This document shows positions 34,405-42,048 of a DNA stretch of 64,000 bases, piece after piece. The position numbers were made by a program, and so were the translations under genes. A model generated the notes under the pieces. It searched no databases and was not told the origin of the DNA. It saw only the letters and a program-made list of their open reading frames with translations. The DNA is taken from contig NZ_CP063373.1 of NCBI RefSeq assembly GCF_015160855.1, positions 2,046,001-2,110,000 of the forward strand, in the 5' to 3' direction. The stretch comes from Streptomyces ferrugineus. GTDB lineage: Bacteria; Actinomycetota; Actinomycetes; Streptomycetales; Streptomycetaceae. Within the stretch, counting starts at the first letter, position 1, and each line of letters opens with the position of its first letter.

Positions 34405-36177
34405 TCAGGTGAGCTGTCCGGCCAGTTCCCTCAGCCGGGTCAAACGGTCCCGCAGGGTGCGGGCGGCGCGGCGCCAGTCGGCCGCCTCGGTGGTGCGGAC
34501 GCCGGCGGCGCCGAGGAGCCGGTCCGGCGGCCGGGTGTCGCCGGCCGCCAGCAGGCGGCGGAACCGGGGGCCGAAGCCCGCCGGGTCCTCGTCGCGGCGG
34601 TCCAGTAGCGCCAGGGCCGCCAACTGGCCGTAGACGTAGGGGTAGTGGGAGCCCGGGTCGGTGAACAGCGGGCCCAGGTAGCTCCACCACATGCGGTAGC
34701 CGTCGGTCAGTTCGACGGCGGGTCCGTACAGGTCGCGCTGGCCGTCCGTCCACAACTCGCCGATCCGGTCGGGCTCCAGTGCGCCGGTCTCCCGCAACTC
34801 CGTGCGCAGCGCGACCTCGAAGCGGTGGAGGGCGGCGTGTCTGCCGACGGCCACCAGCTGGTCCTCCAGCCAGCGGGCGAGCAGCGACGCCCGGGCGCGC
34901 GGACCGGTGCTGCCGGCCAGCAGCGTGCGCACGGTCATGGCCTCGCAGAACAGGGCGACGGTCTCGTTGACCATGGACGGCGGATTCGCGGCCAGGAAGG
35001 GCTGGTCCGAGGCCAGCCTCATATGCAGCGCGTGCCCCATCTCATGGCCGAGGGTCAGGATGTCCCGCAGCCGGCCGGTGAAGTTCATGGAAATGCATGG
35101 CAGGTGTCCGGGGATTGCGCGAGTGAAGGCACTTCGCTGTTTTCCCGGACGGGGTGCGGCATCCACACAGCCGCCCTCAACCATTGACCGGACAAGTTTT
35201 TCGAAGTCCGGGTCGATTTCCCGGAAAGAGGCGATCACCACATCGACGGCCTCCGGCCATGCGATGTCCTGTTCCGAATTGTCGAGGGGTGCGTACCGGT
35301 CATAGTCGGCCAGTTGATCGAGGCCGAGAAGCGTGCACTTCAGCGCGTAGTACTCATGGACGACCGGGGTGCATTCTTCGGCCACGGCGAGCAGCGCGGC
35401 GACTTCGTCCGGCCGGATCCGGTCGGCCAGGTGGCGTGATTCCAGCCAGTCAGTGCCGCGCAGCCCGGCCCGCGCCTCGCCGTCCGCGACGATCATGCCG
35501 AGTGCGGTCGCGCGCAGTTCCAGTTCGGGTTCGAGGGCCCGGTTGACCGAGGCGTGGACCGTGGCCCGCCGGGCGCGGTCGGCGCTGTAGAGGGTGGGCA
35601 GGGCCTCCCCGATGGAGCGCCGCTCGCCGTCGATGTCGACGCGGATGCGCGCCAGCAGCTGCTGCGCCAGTCGCTGCCAGCCCTCGGTGCCGGTCGGCAG
35701 CAGTGCGGCGAGGGCCGCCTCATGGGGTCCGCCCGGTCCCTCGCTCGCCGCCGCCGTACGGGTCTGCTCGGCGAAGTGGCGGTACGGGCCGAGGTCGCCG
35801 GGCGCGGGGTGAGCGGCCAGACCCGGCTCGAAGAACTCCAGTTCGGTGGCGAGGCGGGCCCACTCGGCGTCCAGGCGCCGCAGCAGGGCGGTCGCCGCCG
35901 GCCCCTGGTCGTGGAGCGCGTACAGCAGTTCCGCGTAGACACCGACCCGCTGAAGGAGCGTGACACACCGCTCGTACTGACGGATTCCGTCCAGCAGGGA
36001 CGCCGTGTCCAGCTCGGTCATCCGGTCCCGTAATCGACCGGAGAGATCCTTGGATTCCTGGCGCACGGTGGCCAGGACTCTGTCGATTTCCCGGGATCCC
36101 GGATCCGGGAATATCACCGTGGGATCCCATGACGGGCAGTCGCTCTCGACCCGTCCCCCGTTCTCGACGGAACTCAC
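34405..36177 (-). CDS. M3-family (oligoendopeptidase F-like) zinc peptidase of the RiPP operon
   Basis: 590 residues from GTG 36177, with GGGGG 6 bases upstream; an in-frame start at 36243 lies in the promoter region and is rejected. The zinc motif HEMGH is at residues 378-382 (LTLGHEMGHALHM), with the distal Glu in NETVALFCEAM. Neighbouring family segments are CISMNFTGRLRDIL and HYPYVYGQLAALALLD. The N-terminal helical domain is complete, so size and layout match PepF/M3B enzymes. It has no signal peptide and acts in the cytoplasm on short peptides. Being first in the operon, 70 bases before the precursor gene, it is a good candidate for leader removal or product trimming. Confidence 0.87.
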   Translation of the reverse strand: MSSVENGGRVESDCPSWDPTVIFPDPGSREIDRVLATVRQESKDLSGRLRDRMTELDTASLLDGIRQYERCVTLLQRVGVYAELLYALHDQGPAATALLRRLDAEWARLATELEFFEPGLAAHPAPGDLGPYRHFAEQTRTAAASEGPGGPHEAALAALLPTGTEGWQRLAQQLLARIRVDIDGERRSIGEALPTLYSADRARRATVHASVNRALEPELELRATALGMIVADGEARAGLRGTDWLESRHLADRIRPDEVAALLAVAEECTPVVHEYYALKCTLLGLDQLADYDRYAPLDNSEQDIAWPEAVDVVIASFREIDPDFEKLVRSMVEGGCVDAAPRPGKQRSAFTRAIPGHLPCISMNFTGRLRDILTLGHEMGHALHMRLASDQPFLAANPPSMVNETVALFCEAMTVRTLLAGSTGPRARASLLARWLEDQLVAVGRHAALHRFEVALRTELRETGALEPDRIGELWTDGQRDLYGPAVELTDGYRMWWSYLGPLFTDPGSHYPYVYGQLAALALLDRRDEDPAGFGPRFRRLLAAGDTRPPDRLLGAAGVRTTEAADWRRAARTLRDRLTRLRELAGQLT

Positions 36178-36232
36178 GTCTACCCCCGTTCGGTGATCCG
36201 TCCTGGGCGTCGAGAATTCCTTACGGCTGCCT

Positions 36233-36262
36233 ACCCTAAGCACGCGGTTGAGTGAGTGTCAA
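36233..36262 (-). promoter_or_regulatory. Promoter of the RiPP operon
   Basis: On the minus strand: TTGACA (36262-36257), 18-base spacer, TAGGGT (36238-36233). The GTG start of the peptidase is 56 bases past the -10 box. Confidence 0.6.
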
Positions 36263-36384
36263 CGAATCAACAGGGCGATTACCGGAGTTGTGAATTCCAT
36301 GTGCTATTTGCGCGAGGGATCATCATTGTCCGGCCAGGGCGGTCACCGGCGGGGGCCGCGTGACGGGCGGGGCTGTGTGAACCA

Positions 36385-36413
36385 TTGACGCGCAAGGGGT
36401 TCGATTCTACGGT
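36385..36413 (+). promoter_or_regulatory. Promoter of the secreted GH43 genes
   Basis: TTGACG (36385-36390), 17-base spacer, TACGGT (36408-36413). Bases 36407-36422 are identical to 20265-20280 at the importer operon, with equal spacing to the -35 box. Confidence 0.65.
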
Positions 36414-36434
36414 CCCGTCCGAAGTGGCGATCGT

Positions 36435-36452
36435 TGTTCGACATACAGAACA
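36435..36452. promoter_or_regulatory. Operator-like palindrome before the GH43 arabinanase
   Basis: TGTTCGACATACAGAACA has perfect outer arms TGTTC-8-GAACA and matches the sugar-operon consensus TGTTCGAnATnTCGAACA at 15 of 16 defined positions, counting only fixed bases loosely in the centre. It ends 13 bases before the ATG and overlaps the ribosome-binding site region, so binding would repress. Confidence 0.6.
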
Positions 36453-36465
36453 GGAGCGTCCCCCC

Positions 36466-37434
36466 ATGAGCCGCAAGCGCACCGCTCTTCTCGCCCTCCC
36501 CGCCGCCGCTCTCCTCGCCCTCATCCCGTCCTCGGCGTCGGCCTACCCCAACCCCGGCCGGGTCACCGGCTCCGTCGTCACGCACGACCCGACGATGCTG
36601 CGCACCTCGTCCGGCCAGTACCTGCTGTACGCCACCGGCGGCGGCATCGCCAGCAAGACGTCGTCCGACCGCACCGCGTTCAGCGCGGGCGCCGACGCCT
36701 TCGGGAGTCGCCCGAGCTGGTGGCGGAACTACTCCTCGGTGCCGGAGGCCTGGGCGCCGGACATCTCGTACCACGGCGGCAAGTACCTGATGTACTACTC
36801 GGTCTCGAAGTTCGGCTCGAACACCTCCGCCATCGGACTCGCGGGCTCCACGACCGGCCGGCCCGGCAGCTGGACCGACTACGGCACCGTCTACACCTCC
36901 AGCTCCTCCAGCGACTACAACGCCATCGACCCGAACCTCTTCGTCGACGGCGACGGCAAGTGGTGGCTGTCCTTCGGCAGTTGGTGGACCGGGATCAAGA
37001 TGATCCAGATCGACCCCGCCACCGGAAAGCAGCTCTCTTCCAACACCACCCGCTACTCGCTGGCCTCCCGCCCGACCGGCACCAAGGCCGTGGAGGCGCC
37101 CTTCATCGTCAAACGGGGCAGCTACTACTACCTCTTCGCCTCCTACGACACCTGCTGCGCCGGCACCGGCTCCACCTACAAGGTGAAGGTCGGCCGCGCC
37201 ACCAGCGTCACCGGGCCGTACCGCGACAGGAACGGCGTCTCGATGATGAACAACGGCGGGACGCCCGTCCTCGAGTCCCACGGCAGCGTCATCGGCCCCG
37301 GCGGCCAGTCGATCATGAACGACGTCGACGGCGACCTGATCGTCTACCACTACTACGACGGCAACGACAACGGCACGCCCAAGCTGGGCATCAACCTTCT
37401 GAACTGGAGCAGCGGATGGCCCGTCGCCTACTGA
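36466..37434 (+). CDS. Secreted GH43 arabinan endo-1,5-alpha-L-arabinosidase
   Basis: 322 residues from ATG 36466 with CAGGAG upstream. A Sec signal peptide (TALLALPAAALLALIPSSASA) precedes the five-bladed propeller. The GH43 triad is visible: Asp41 (VTHDPTML), Asp155 (NAIDPNLF) and Glu210 (AVEAPFIV). Motifs EAWAPDISYHGGKYLMYYS and SHGSVIGPGGQS are characteristic of endo-arabinanases. It cuts arabinan outside the cell, feeding the importer at 20.4 kb. The next GH43 gene starts inside its last codons. Confidence 0.9.
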   Translation: MSRKRTALLALPAAALLALIPSSASAYPNPGRVTGSVVTHDPTMLRTSSGQYLLYATGGGIASKTSSDRTAFSAGADAFGSRPSWWRNYSSVPEAWAPDISYHGGKYLMYYSVSKFGSNTSAIGLAGSTTGRPGSWTDYGTVYTSSSSSDYNAIDPNLFVDGDGKWWLSFGSWWTGIKMIQIDPATGKQLSSNTTRYSLASRPTGTKAVEAPFIVKRGSYYYLFASYDTCCAGTGSTYKVKVGRATSVTGPYRDRNGVSMMNNGGTPVLESHGSVIGPGGQSIMNDVDGDLIVYHYYDGNDNGTPKLGINLLNWSSGWPVAY

Positions 37435-38846
37435 CCCTGCTGGCGGCGCTGCTGCTGGCCCTGTCGCTCGGACAGCCGTCCGCGAGCGCGGCGTCCTTCA
37501 CCAACCCGGTCAAGGCGCAGAAGGGCGCCGACCCCTGGATCTCGTACCACGACGGCAACTACTACATGGTGGCGACCAGCTGGACCGACGTCATCACCAT
37601 CCGCAAGTCCGCCACCCTCGCCGGCCTGGCCTCCGCGCCCGGCGTGCAGGTGTGGAAGGGCGACGCGGCGAACCGCTGCTGCAACATCTGGGCGCCGGAG
37701 ATCCACTTCATCAACGGCCGCTGGTACCTGTACTACGTCGCCGGGCAGAACGTCTCCGACTACATCCCGACCCAGCGCACCCACGTCCTGGAGAGCGCAG
37801 GCTCCGACCCGATGGGCCCGTACACCTACCGGAACCAGCTCAACTCCGCCTGGATGCTGGACCCGAACGTCGCGACCATCAACGGTCAGCTCTACCTCTT
37901 CGGCAGCGCGAGCGGCGGCACACAGAACCTGGTCGCCGCCCGGATGTCCAACCCCTACACCCTGGCCACCGGCTTCTCCACCATCTCCACGCCGACCTAC
38001 GACTGGGAGCGCAACGGCACGGTCAACGAGGGGCCGGAGATCCTGCAGCGCGGCGGGCGGACCTTCCTCATCTACTCGGCCAGCGGCTGCTGGACGCCCG
38101 ACTACAAGCTCGGCCAGCTCACCCTGACCGGCTCCGACCCCCTCTTGGCCGCCTCCTGGACCAAGAAGTCCACGCCGGTCTTCCAGCGCAGTGACGCCAA
38201 CGGCGTCTACGGACCGGGCCACAACGGCTTCTTCACCTCACCCGACGGCACCGAGAGCTGGATCGTCTACCACGCCAACGACTCCGCCTCCGACGGCTGC
38301 GACAACGGCCGTACGGCCCGTGCGCAGAAGTTCACCTGGAACTCCGACGGCACCCCGAACTTCGGCACACCGGTCCGCCTGGGCGCGAGCATGACCGGGC
38401 CGTCCGGTGAGCCGTCGTCCGCCTCGACGACGTACACCGTCATCAACCGCAACAGCGGCAAGTGCCTTGACGTGGCGGGCGGTTCGACGGCCGACGGGGC
38501 GAACGTCCAGCAGTGGAGCTGCAACGGCGGCAACAACCAGAAGTGGCGCCTGGAGGACCTGGGCGACGACACCCACCGTCTGGTGAACGTGGCCACCGGC
38601 AAGGTCCTCGACACCGAGAACTGCTCCGCCGCCGACGGCGCCGGCCTGCGCCAGTGGTCCTGGCTGGACAACACCTGCCAGCGCTTCCGGTTCGTGGCGA
38701 CCGACGGCGGCCACGTCCGCATCGCCAACCAGGCCACCGGCAAGGTGGCGGACGTGGCGAACTGCGGCACGGCGGACGGAACGGACGTACGCCAGTGGAG
38801 CTGGCTGAACAACACCTGCCAGCAGTGGAGGCTCAACCCGGTGTAG
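37416..38846 (+). CDS. Secreted GH43 arabinofuranosidase-like enzyme with ricin-type CBM13
   Basis: 476 residues from ATG 37416, overlapping the arabinanase gene by 19 bases with GGAG 6 bases upstream, so translation is coupled. The signal peptide is LLTLLAALLLALSLGQPSAS. The GH43 domain (about 27-325) has Asp in KGADPWISYHDG, Asp in WMLDPNVATING and Glu in VNEGPEILQRGG. A ricin-B/CBM13 beta-trefoil (about 338-476) with repeated QW motifs (VQQWSCNGGNNQKW, LRQWSWLDNTCQRF, VRQWSWLNNTCQQW) binds polysaccharide. It probably trims arabinan or arabinoxylan side chains. It ends 26 bases from the convergent Hsp70-like gene. Confidence 0.88.
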   Translation: MARRLLTLLAALLLALSLGQPSASAASFTNPVKAQKGADPWISYHDGNYYMVATSWTDVITIRKSATLAGLASAPGVQVWKGDAANRCCNIWAPEIHFINGRWYLYYVAGQNVSDYIPTQRTHVLESAGSDPMGPYTYRNQLNSAWMLDPNVATINGQLYLFGSASGGTQNLVAARMSNPYTLATGFSTISTPTYDWERNGTVNEGPEILQRGGRTFLIYSASGCWTPDYKLGQLTLTGSDPLLAASWTKKSTPVFQRSDANGVYGPGHNGFFTSPDGTESWIVYHANDSASDGCDNGRTARAQKFTWNSDGTPNFGTPVRLGASMTGPSGEPSSASTTYTVINRNSGKCLDVAGGSTADGANVQQWSCNGGNNQKWRLEDLGDDTHRLVNVATGKVLDTENCSAADGAGLRQWSWLDNTCQRFRFVATDGGHVRIANQATGKVADVANCGTADGTDVRQWSWLNNTCQQWRLNPV

Positions 38847-38872
38847 ACCCGGCTGTGCCGCCGGGGCGTCTG

Positions 38873-40675
38873 TCAGAAGATCAGTTTCTCGATCTCGGTC
38901 AGGCGCCCCAGCAGTTGGTCACGGATGTGCGCGCGGATCTTCTCCACCAGCTCGTCGACCTTTCCCTCCTCCAGGGAGAGCGCCTCGATGTCCTTGACCA
39001 TCTTCCGTACGGTCAACCGGTCCGCGGCCTCCAGGATCGCCGGCCCACCCCACTGCCACGCCACCCGCGCCATCTCCAGGTAGGGGTGGCCGGGTTTCGT
39101 CGGTTGCAGGGGATTGCGGTTGCCTTGCTCGATCATCCTTCGCTGGTTGGACATCGCCCAGCTGATCCGTCCTGAGCGGAGGGTGCCCTTGCTCCTCATG
39201 TAGCTCAGCAGACGCTCGGTGACGGTCTCGGCGACGCTGAGCGGCAACTGGAACTCCAGGTTCAGAGCGTCGTGCGGCACCCCGTGCTCCCGGCACAGGG
39301 AGCTGACCCGCTCACCCAGGCGCTGGTTCAGGGCGTGGCGCAGCTCGGTGATGGCCAGGGGCTCGCCCTCGCCCTCGACGAGTTGCCGCGTCCGTGCCTC
39401 GTCGCCGCCCGGAGCGTCCCGCATGGTGCGCACCTCCCGGATCAGCCGCCGCTGAAGCTCGGCGAAGCCCTCCGTGATGTGCTCCTCGCACAACTCGCCC
39501 AGCTCCGGCTCGTCCAGCAGCGCGGCCAGAGCCGCCCGGAAGCGCTCCAGGCGCAGCTCCGTGTGGCCGGCCAGGGCCAGGCCCCGGGCCACCGAGAAGG
39601 CGGGCTCGGGGTCGTTCTCCACGACCGCGGTGGGGAAGATCTCGGCGCAGATCCGCCTGGTGAACGGCATACGGGACCCGCCCCCGGTGAGTACGACCTG
39701 GTCGGGGTCCTTGTCGGCCATCAGCCGGCGGGCCTGCGCCAGCAGTGCGCCGAACTCCTCGGCCCACCCGCCGGGGGCGGCCACCAGCTCCGGGATCTCC
39801 AGGGAGCGCAGCCAACCCCAGGCCAGACGGACGATCGGCTTGAAGCGGGGGTTGACGGGTTGGCGCAGGATGTCCGCCTCCGTCCCGGTGAACTGTGCCT
39901 CCTTGGCCCGGCGGCAGGCCAGCAGGAGGAACTCCCGGCCACCGTCGGCGGCGAGCGCGTCCCTGAGGATCTCGTTGTCGCGCAGACGCTCGGTCACCAG
40001 GTCGGCCACCTGGAAGTCGATCCGGCGGCAGCCGAAGTCGGCCCCGAGGGGGAGGCTGTGGGGCTCCATGTCCGTGATGAGGGTGAAGTCGGTGGTCGAG
40101 GAGCCGATGTCGACCACCAGGACCCGGCTGTCGCGGGGCTGCTCGGCGATGCTCCGGTCCGCCGCGTCGGCCGCGGCACCGGGACGGCGGACATGGACGA
40201 GCGCCGCCTGCGACTCCGGCAGCAGCCGGGTCCTGATCCCGTCGAGTTTCAGGTGCTTTCCGTAGGCTTTGATCACCTCGGGGCTCCAGCCCGCCGGATG
40301 CCCGACGACCATCGTCGGCTTGGCGGTCTCCTCGGTCTCCTCGGCCCGTTCCGACTGGGTGGCGAGGAACTCCGCGAGCAGCGACTGGACGAACAGCACC
40401 GCCTCCGGTGTCTCGAATCGCACGGGATCCGGTCCCTGCTTGAAGTTCAGGCTGAACTCGGCGGCGCCCGCCGCGTACACGGCCTCCTCCCCGAGCAGAC
40501 GGCGGCGGTCGGTGGCCGCACGGGCCATGGCGGTGAGCACGCTGCGTTCCCTGGTGGACTGGCGCTGGAAGATGTGGATGTCGCCTTCGCCGTTGCGCGT
40601 CGTCCAGGCGAGAGTGGTCTCGCCGTCGCCGAGGTCGAGCCCGATGACAAGGCCGTCGGGAGTGGTGGTCACCAT
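38873..40675 (-). CDS. Hsp70-like actin-fold ATPase with divergent C-terminus
   Basis: 600 residues from ATG 40675, overlapping the KAP NTPase gene by 7 bases. The actin/Hsp70 nucleotide motifs are present: phosphate-1 VIGLDLGDGETTLAW, phosphate-2 LVVDIGSSTTDFTLI and adenosine motif VVLTGGGSRMPFTRRI. After about residue 370 the sequence is unlike the DnaK substrate-binding domain: it is helical and charged (LEEGKVDELVEKIRAHIRDQ). No J-domain or GrpE partner is nearby. Together with the KAP NTPase it forms a two-gene unit of unknown role, possibly a stress, defence or membrane-complex system. Confidence 0.8.
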   Translation of the reverse strand: MVTTTPDGLVIGLDLGDGETTLAWTTRNGEGDIHIFQRQSTRERSVLTAMARAATDRRRLLGEEAVYAAGAAEFSLNFKQGPDPVRFETPEAVLFVQSLLAEFLATQSERAEETEETAKPTMVVGHPAGWSPEVIKAYGKHLKLDGIRTRLLPESQAALVHVRRPGAAADAADRSIAEQPRDSRVLVVDIGSSTTDFTLITDMEPHSLPLGADFGCRRIDFQVADLVTERLRDNEILRDALAADGGREFLLLACRRAKEAQFTGTEADILRQPVNPRFKPIVRLAWGWLRSLEIPELVAAPGGWAEEFGALLAQARRLMADKDPDQVVLTGGGSRMPFTRRICAEIFPTAVVENDPEPAFSVARGLALAGHTELRLERFRAALAALLDEPELGELCEEHITEGFAELQRRLIREVRTMRDAPGGDEARTRQLVEGEGEPLAITELRHALNQRLGERVSSLCREHGVPHDALNLEFQLPLSVAETVTERLLSYMRSKGTLRSGRISWAMSNQRRMIEQGNRNPLQPTKPGHPYLEMARVAWQWGGPAILEAADRLTVRKMVKDIEALSLEEGKVDELVEKIRAHIRDQLLGRLTEIEKLIF

Positions 40676-41958
40676 GTCTGGGCCTCCCCCTGAGTGGTGT
40701 GACCGGTAACGGGATCCATCGCGCCGCCCGTGGTCACGCTCAGGACCTCGGTCAGGGTGTCGATCTCGGTCTTTCCCGGCGGCGGAGGGAAGTCCAGTCC
40801 CGCTGTTCTGCTGGAGGTGGCGCGGAGCAGGTCCGCGAGGTCCGTGTCCGTGTTGAAGAGGGTGTCTTCGTCCATGTGCAGCACGTTGGTGTTGCCGTTG
40901 GCGGCCTCGTCCATGCGCTGCCAGGACTCGGGGGAGCGGTTGACCATGGCGTAGAACGCCGGGTGTTGCAGTCGGATGGTGAGCAGGATCGCCGCGTGCA
41001 GCATGCGCGCACGACTGGGCGTGGAGTGCAGCCGCAGAGATATGACGGTGAGGTTGAGAGCGTTGATGAAGCGGCGCACCCGCCGGGGGTTCTGGCCGTA
41101 GGCGACGCGGATGAGCTGCCACAGCGCCGGGTCGTCGCGCAGGCCGAGGACCTCTTCGCTGAGGTGGCTGAACATGGACTCGAAGGTGACATGGGGGAGG
41201 TGGTACGGGAACTGGATCAGCTTTTCGAGATACTTCCGGCCCATCTCCTCGTCACCGTCGAACCGCTGGGCCACGGCTTTGGCGATCACCTGCTGGTCCA
41301 TGGCGAGCACGAAGACGCAGGACGCCTCACCGAGGAAGAGCTTCAGCGAGTCGAGGACGGTCGTCGCGGCCTCGGGTGTGCAGCGGTCCAGGTCGTCGAT
41401 GAGGATCACCAGGCGCCCGCCGCCGGTGAACTGCTCGACGACCTCGGCGAAGTCGTGCTCGAACTGGTTGACGTGCCGGTACTCGAGGGGATCCCCGTTG
41501 TCCCAGGCGTCCTTGAGCGCGTCGGCGTCACTGGTCGAGACGAGACCGGCGGTGAGCGGCACCGCCGCCTTGCGGGTCATCAGCCAGGCGGCGGTACGGC
41601 TCAGGGCGGCGGCCTTCTTGAGCGCGTGCTGGAGCTGTGCGCTTCGTTTGGCGTCCGGATCCTCGGTGATCCTGGCCGCGATCTCGTCCAGGATGGTCTG
41701 GATCAACGCGTGCCAGATCTCTTCGCGCTGGTCGTACTTCCAGGGGTTGAACGACACCACCGGTATGCCCTGCTCCTGCAGGAGTGAGCGGCAGATGTTC
41801 ATGAAACTGGACTTGCCGGTTCCCCAGGCGCCGTAGAGGGCCACGCTGAGGGGGAGGTCGCGGGTTGCGTTGATCGCGTCGCACAGGACCCGGGAGTGGG
41901 GGAGGAAACCGAAGCGGTCGCCCTCCGAGCCGTTCACCGGGTTGTCGGTCAGCAGCAT
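40669..41958 (-). CDS. KAP-family P-loop NTPase
   Basis: 429 residues from ATG 41958, with AGGA 8 bases upstream; a GTG at 41985 lies inside an inverted repeat and is less likely. Walker A is ALYGAWGTGKSSFMN near residue 40, followed by VVSFNPWKYDQREEIWHALI, the signature of KAP NTPases. Walker B is RLVILIDDLDRCTPEAATTVL. An insert around residues 110-150 is moderately hydrophobic (RTAAWLMTRKAAVPLTAGLV) and may touch the membrane, as in eukaryotic and bacterial KAP proteins. FINALNLTVI belongs to the helical lid. KAP NTPases occur in several phage-defence and membrane-complex systems. It is coupled to the Hsp70-like gene. Confidence 0.85.
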   Translation of the reverse strand: MLLTDNPVNGSEGDRFGFLPHSRVLCDAINATRDLPLSVALYGAWGTGKSSFMNICRSLLQEQGIPVVSFNPWKYDQREEIWHALIQTILDEIAARITEDPDAKRSAQLQHALKKAAALSRTAAWLMTRKAAVPLTAGLVSTSDADALKDAWDNGDPLEYRHVNQFEHDFAEVVEQFTGGGRLVILIDDLDRCTPEAATTVLDSLKLFLGEASCVFVLAMDQQVIAKAVAQRFDGDEEMGRKYLEKLIQFPYHLPHVTFESMFSHLSEEVLGLRDDPALWQLIRVAYGQNPRRVRRFINALNLTVISLRLHSTPSRARMLHAAILLTIRLQHPAFYAMVNRSPESWQRMDEAANGNTNVLHMDEDTLFNTDTDLADLLRATSSRTAGLDFPPPPGKTEIDTLTEVLSVTTGGAMDPVTGHTTQGEAQTW

Positions 41959-41965
41959 CCACACA

Positions 41966-41995
41966 TCCTGACACCGCGCTTTCACGGTGTCAGGA
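41966..41995. promoter_or_regulatory. 11-bp inverted repeat before the KAP-Hsp70 pair
   Basis: TCCTGACACCG-8-CGGTGTCAGGA, perfect arms. It lies just before the KAP start at 41958 and 54 bases after the aminotransferase stop at 42049. It could be an operator for the KAP-Hsp70 pair or a terminator for the aminotransferase gene; it lacks a U-tract. Confidence 0.5.
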
Positions 41996-42048
41996 GGTTG
42001 TCATGAAAGCCGACTTGTCGGATCTGAGAGGTGCGGGCGCGTGTAGGA

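Noticed and set aside
36720..37440. Upstream extension of the CBM13-containing GH43 frame through the arabinanase gene
   Set aside because: The extra N-terminus is Arg/Leu-rich nonsense in a second frame of the arabinanase; the signal peptide starts cleanly at ATG 37416.
40676..41122. Upstream extension of the Hsp70-like frame into the KAP gene
   Set aside because: Low-complexity His/Pro/Arg text; the Hsp70 phosphate-1 motif begins just after ATG 40675, which overlaps the KAP stop.
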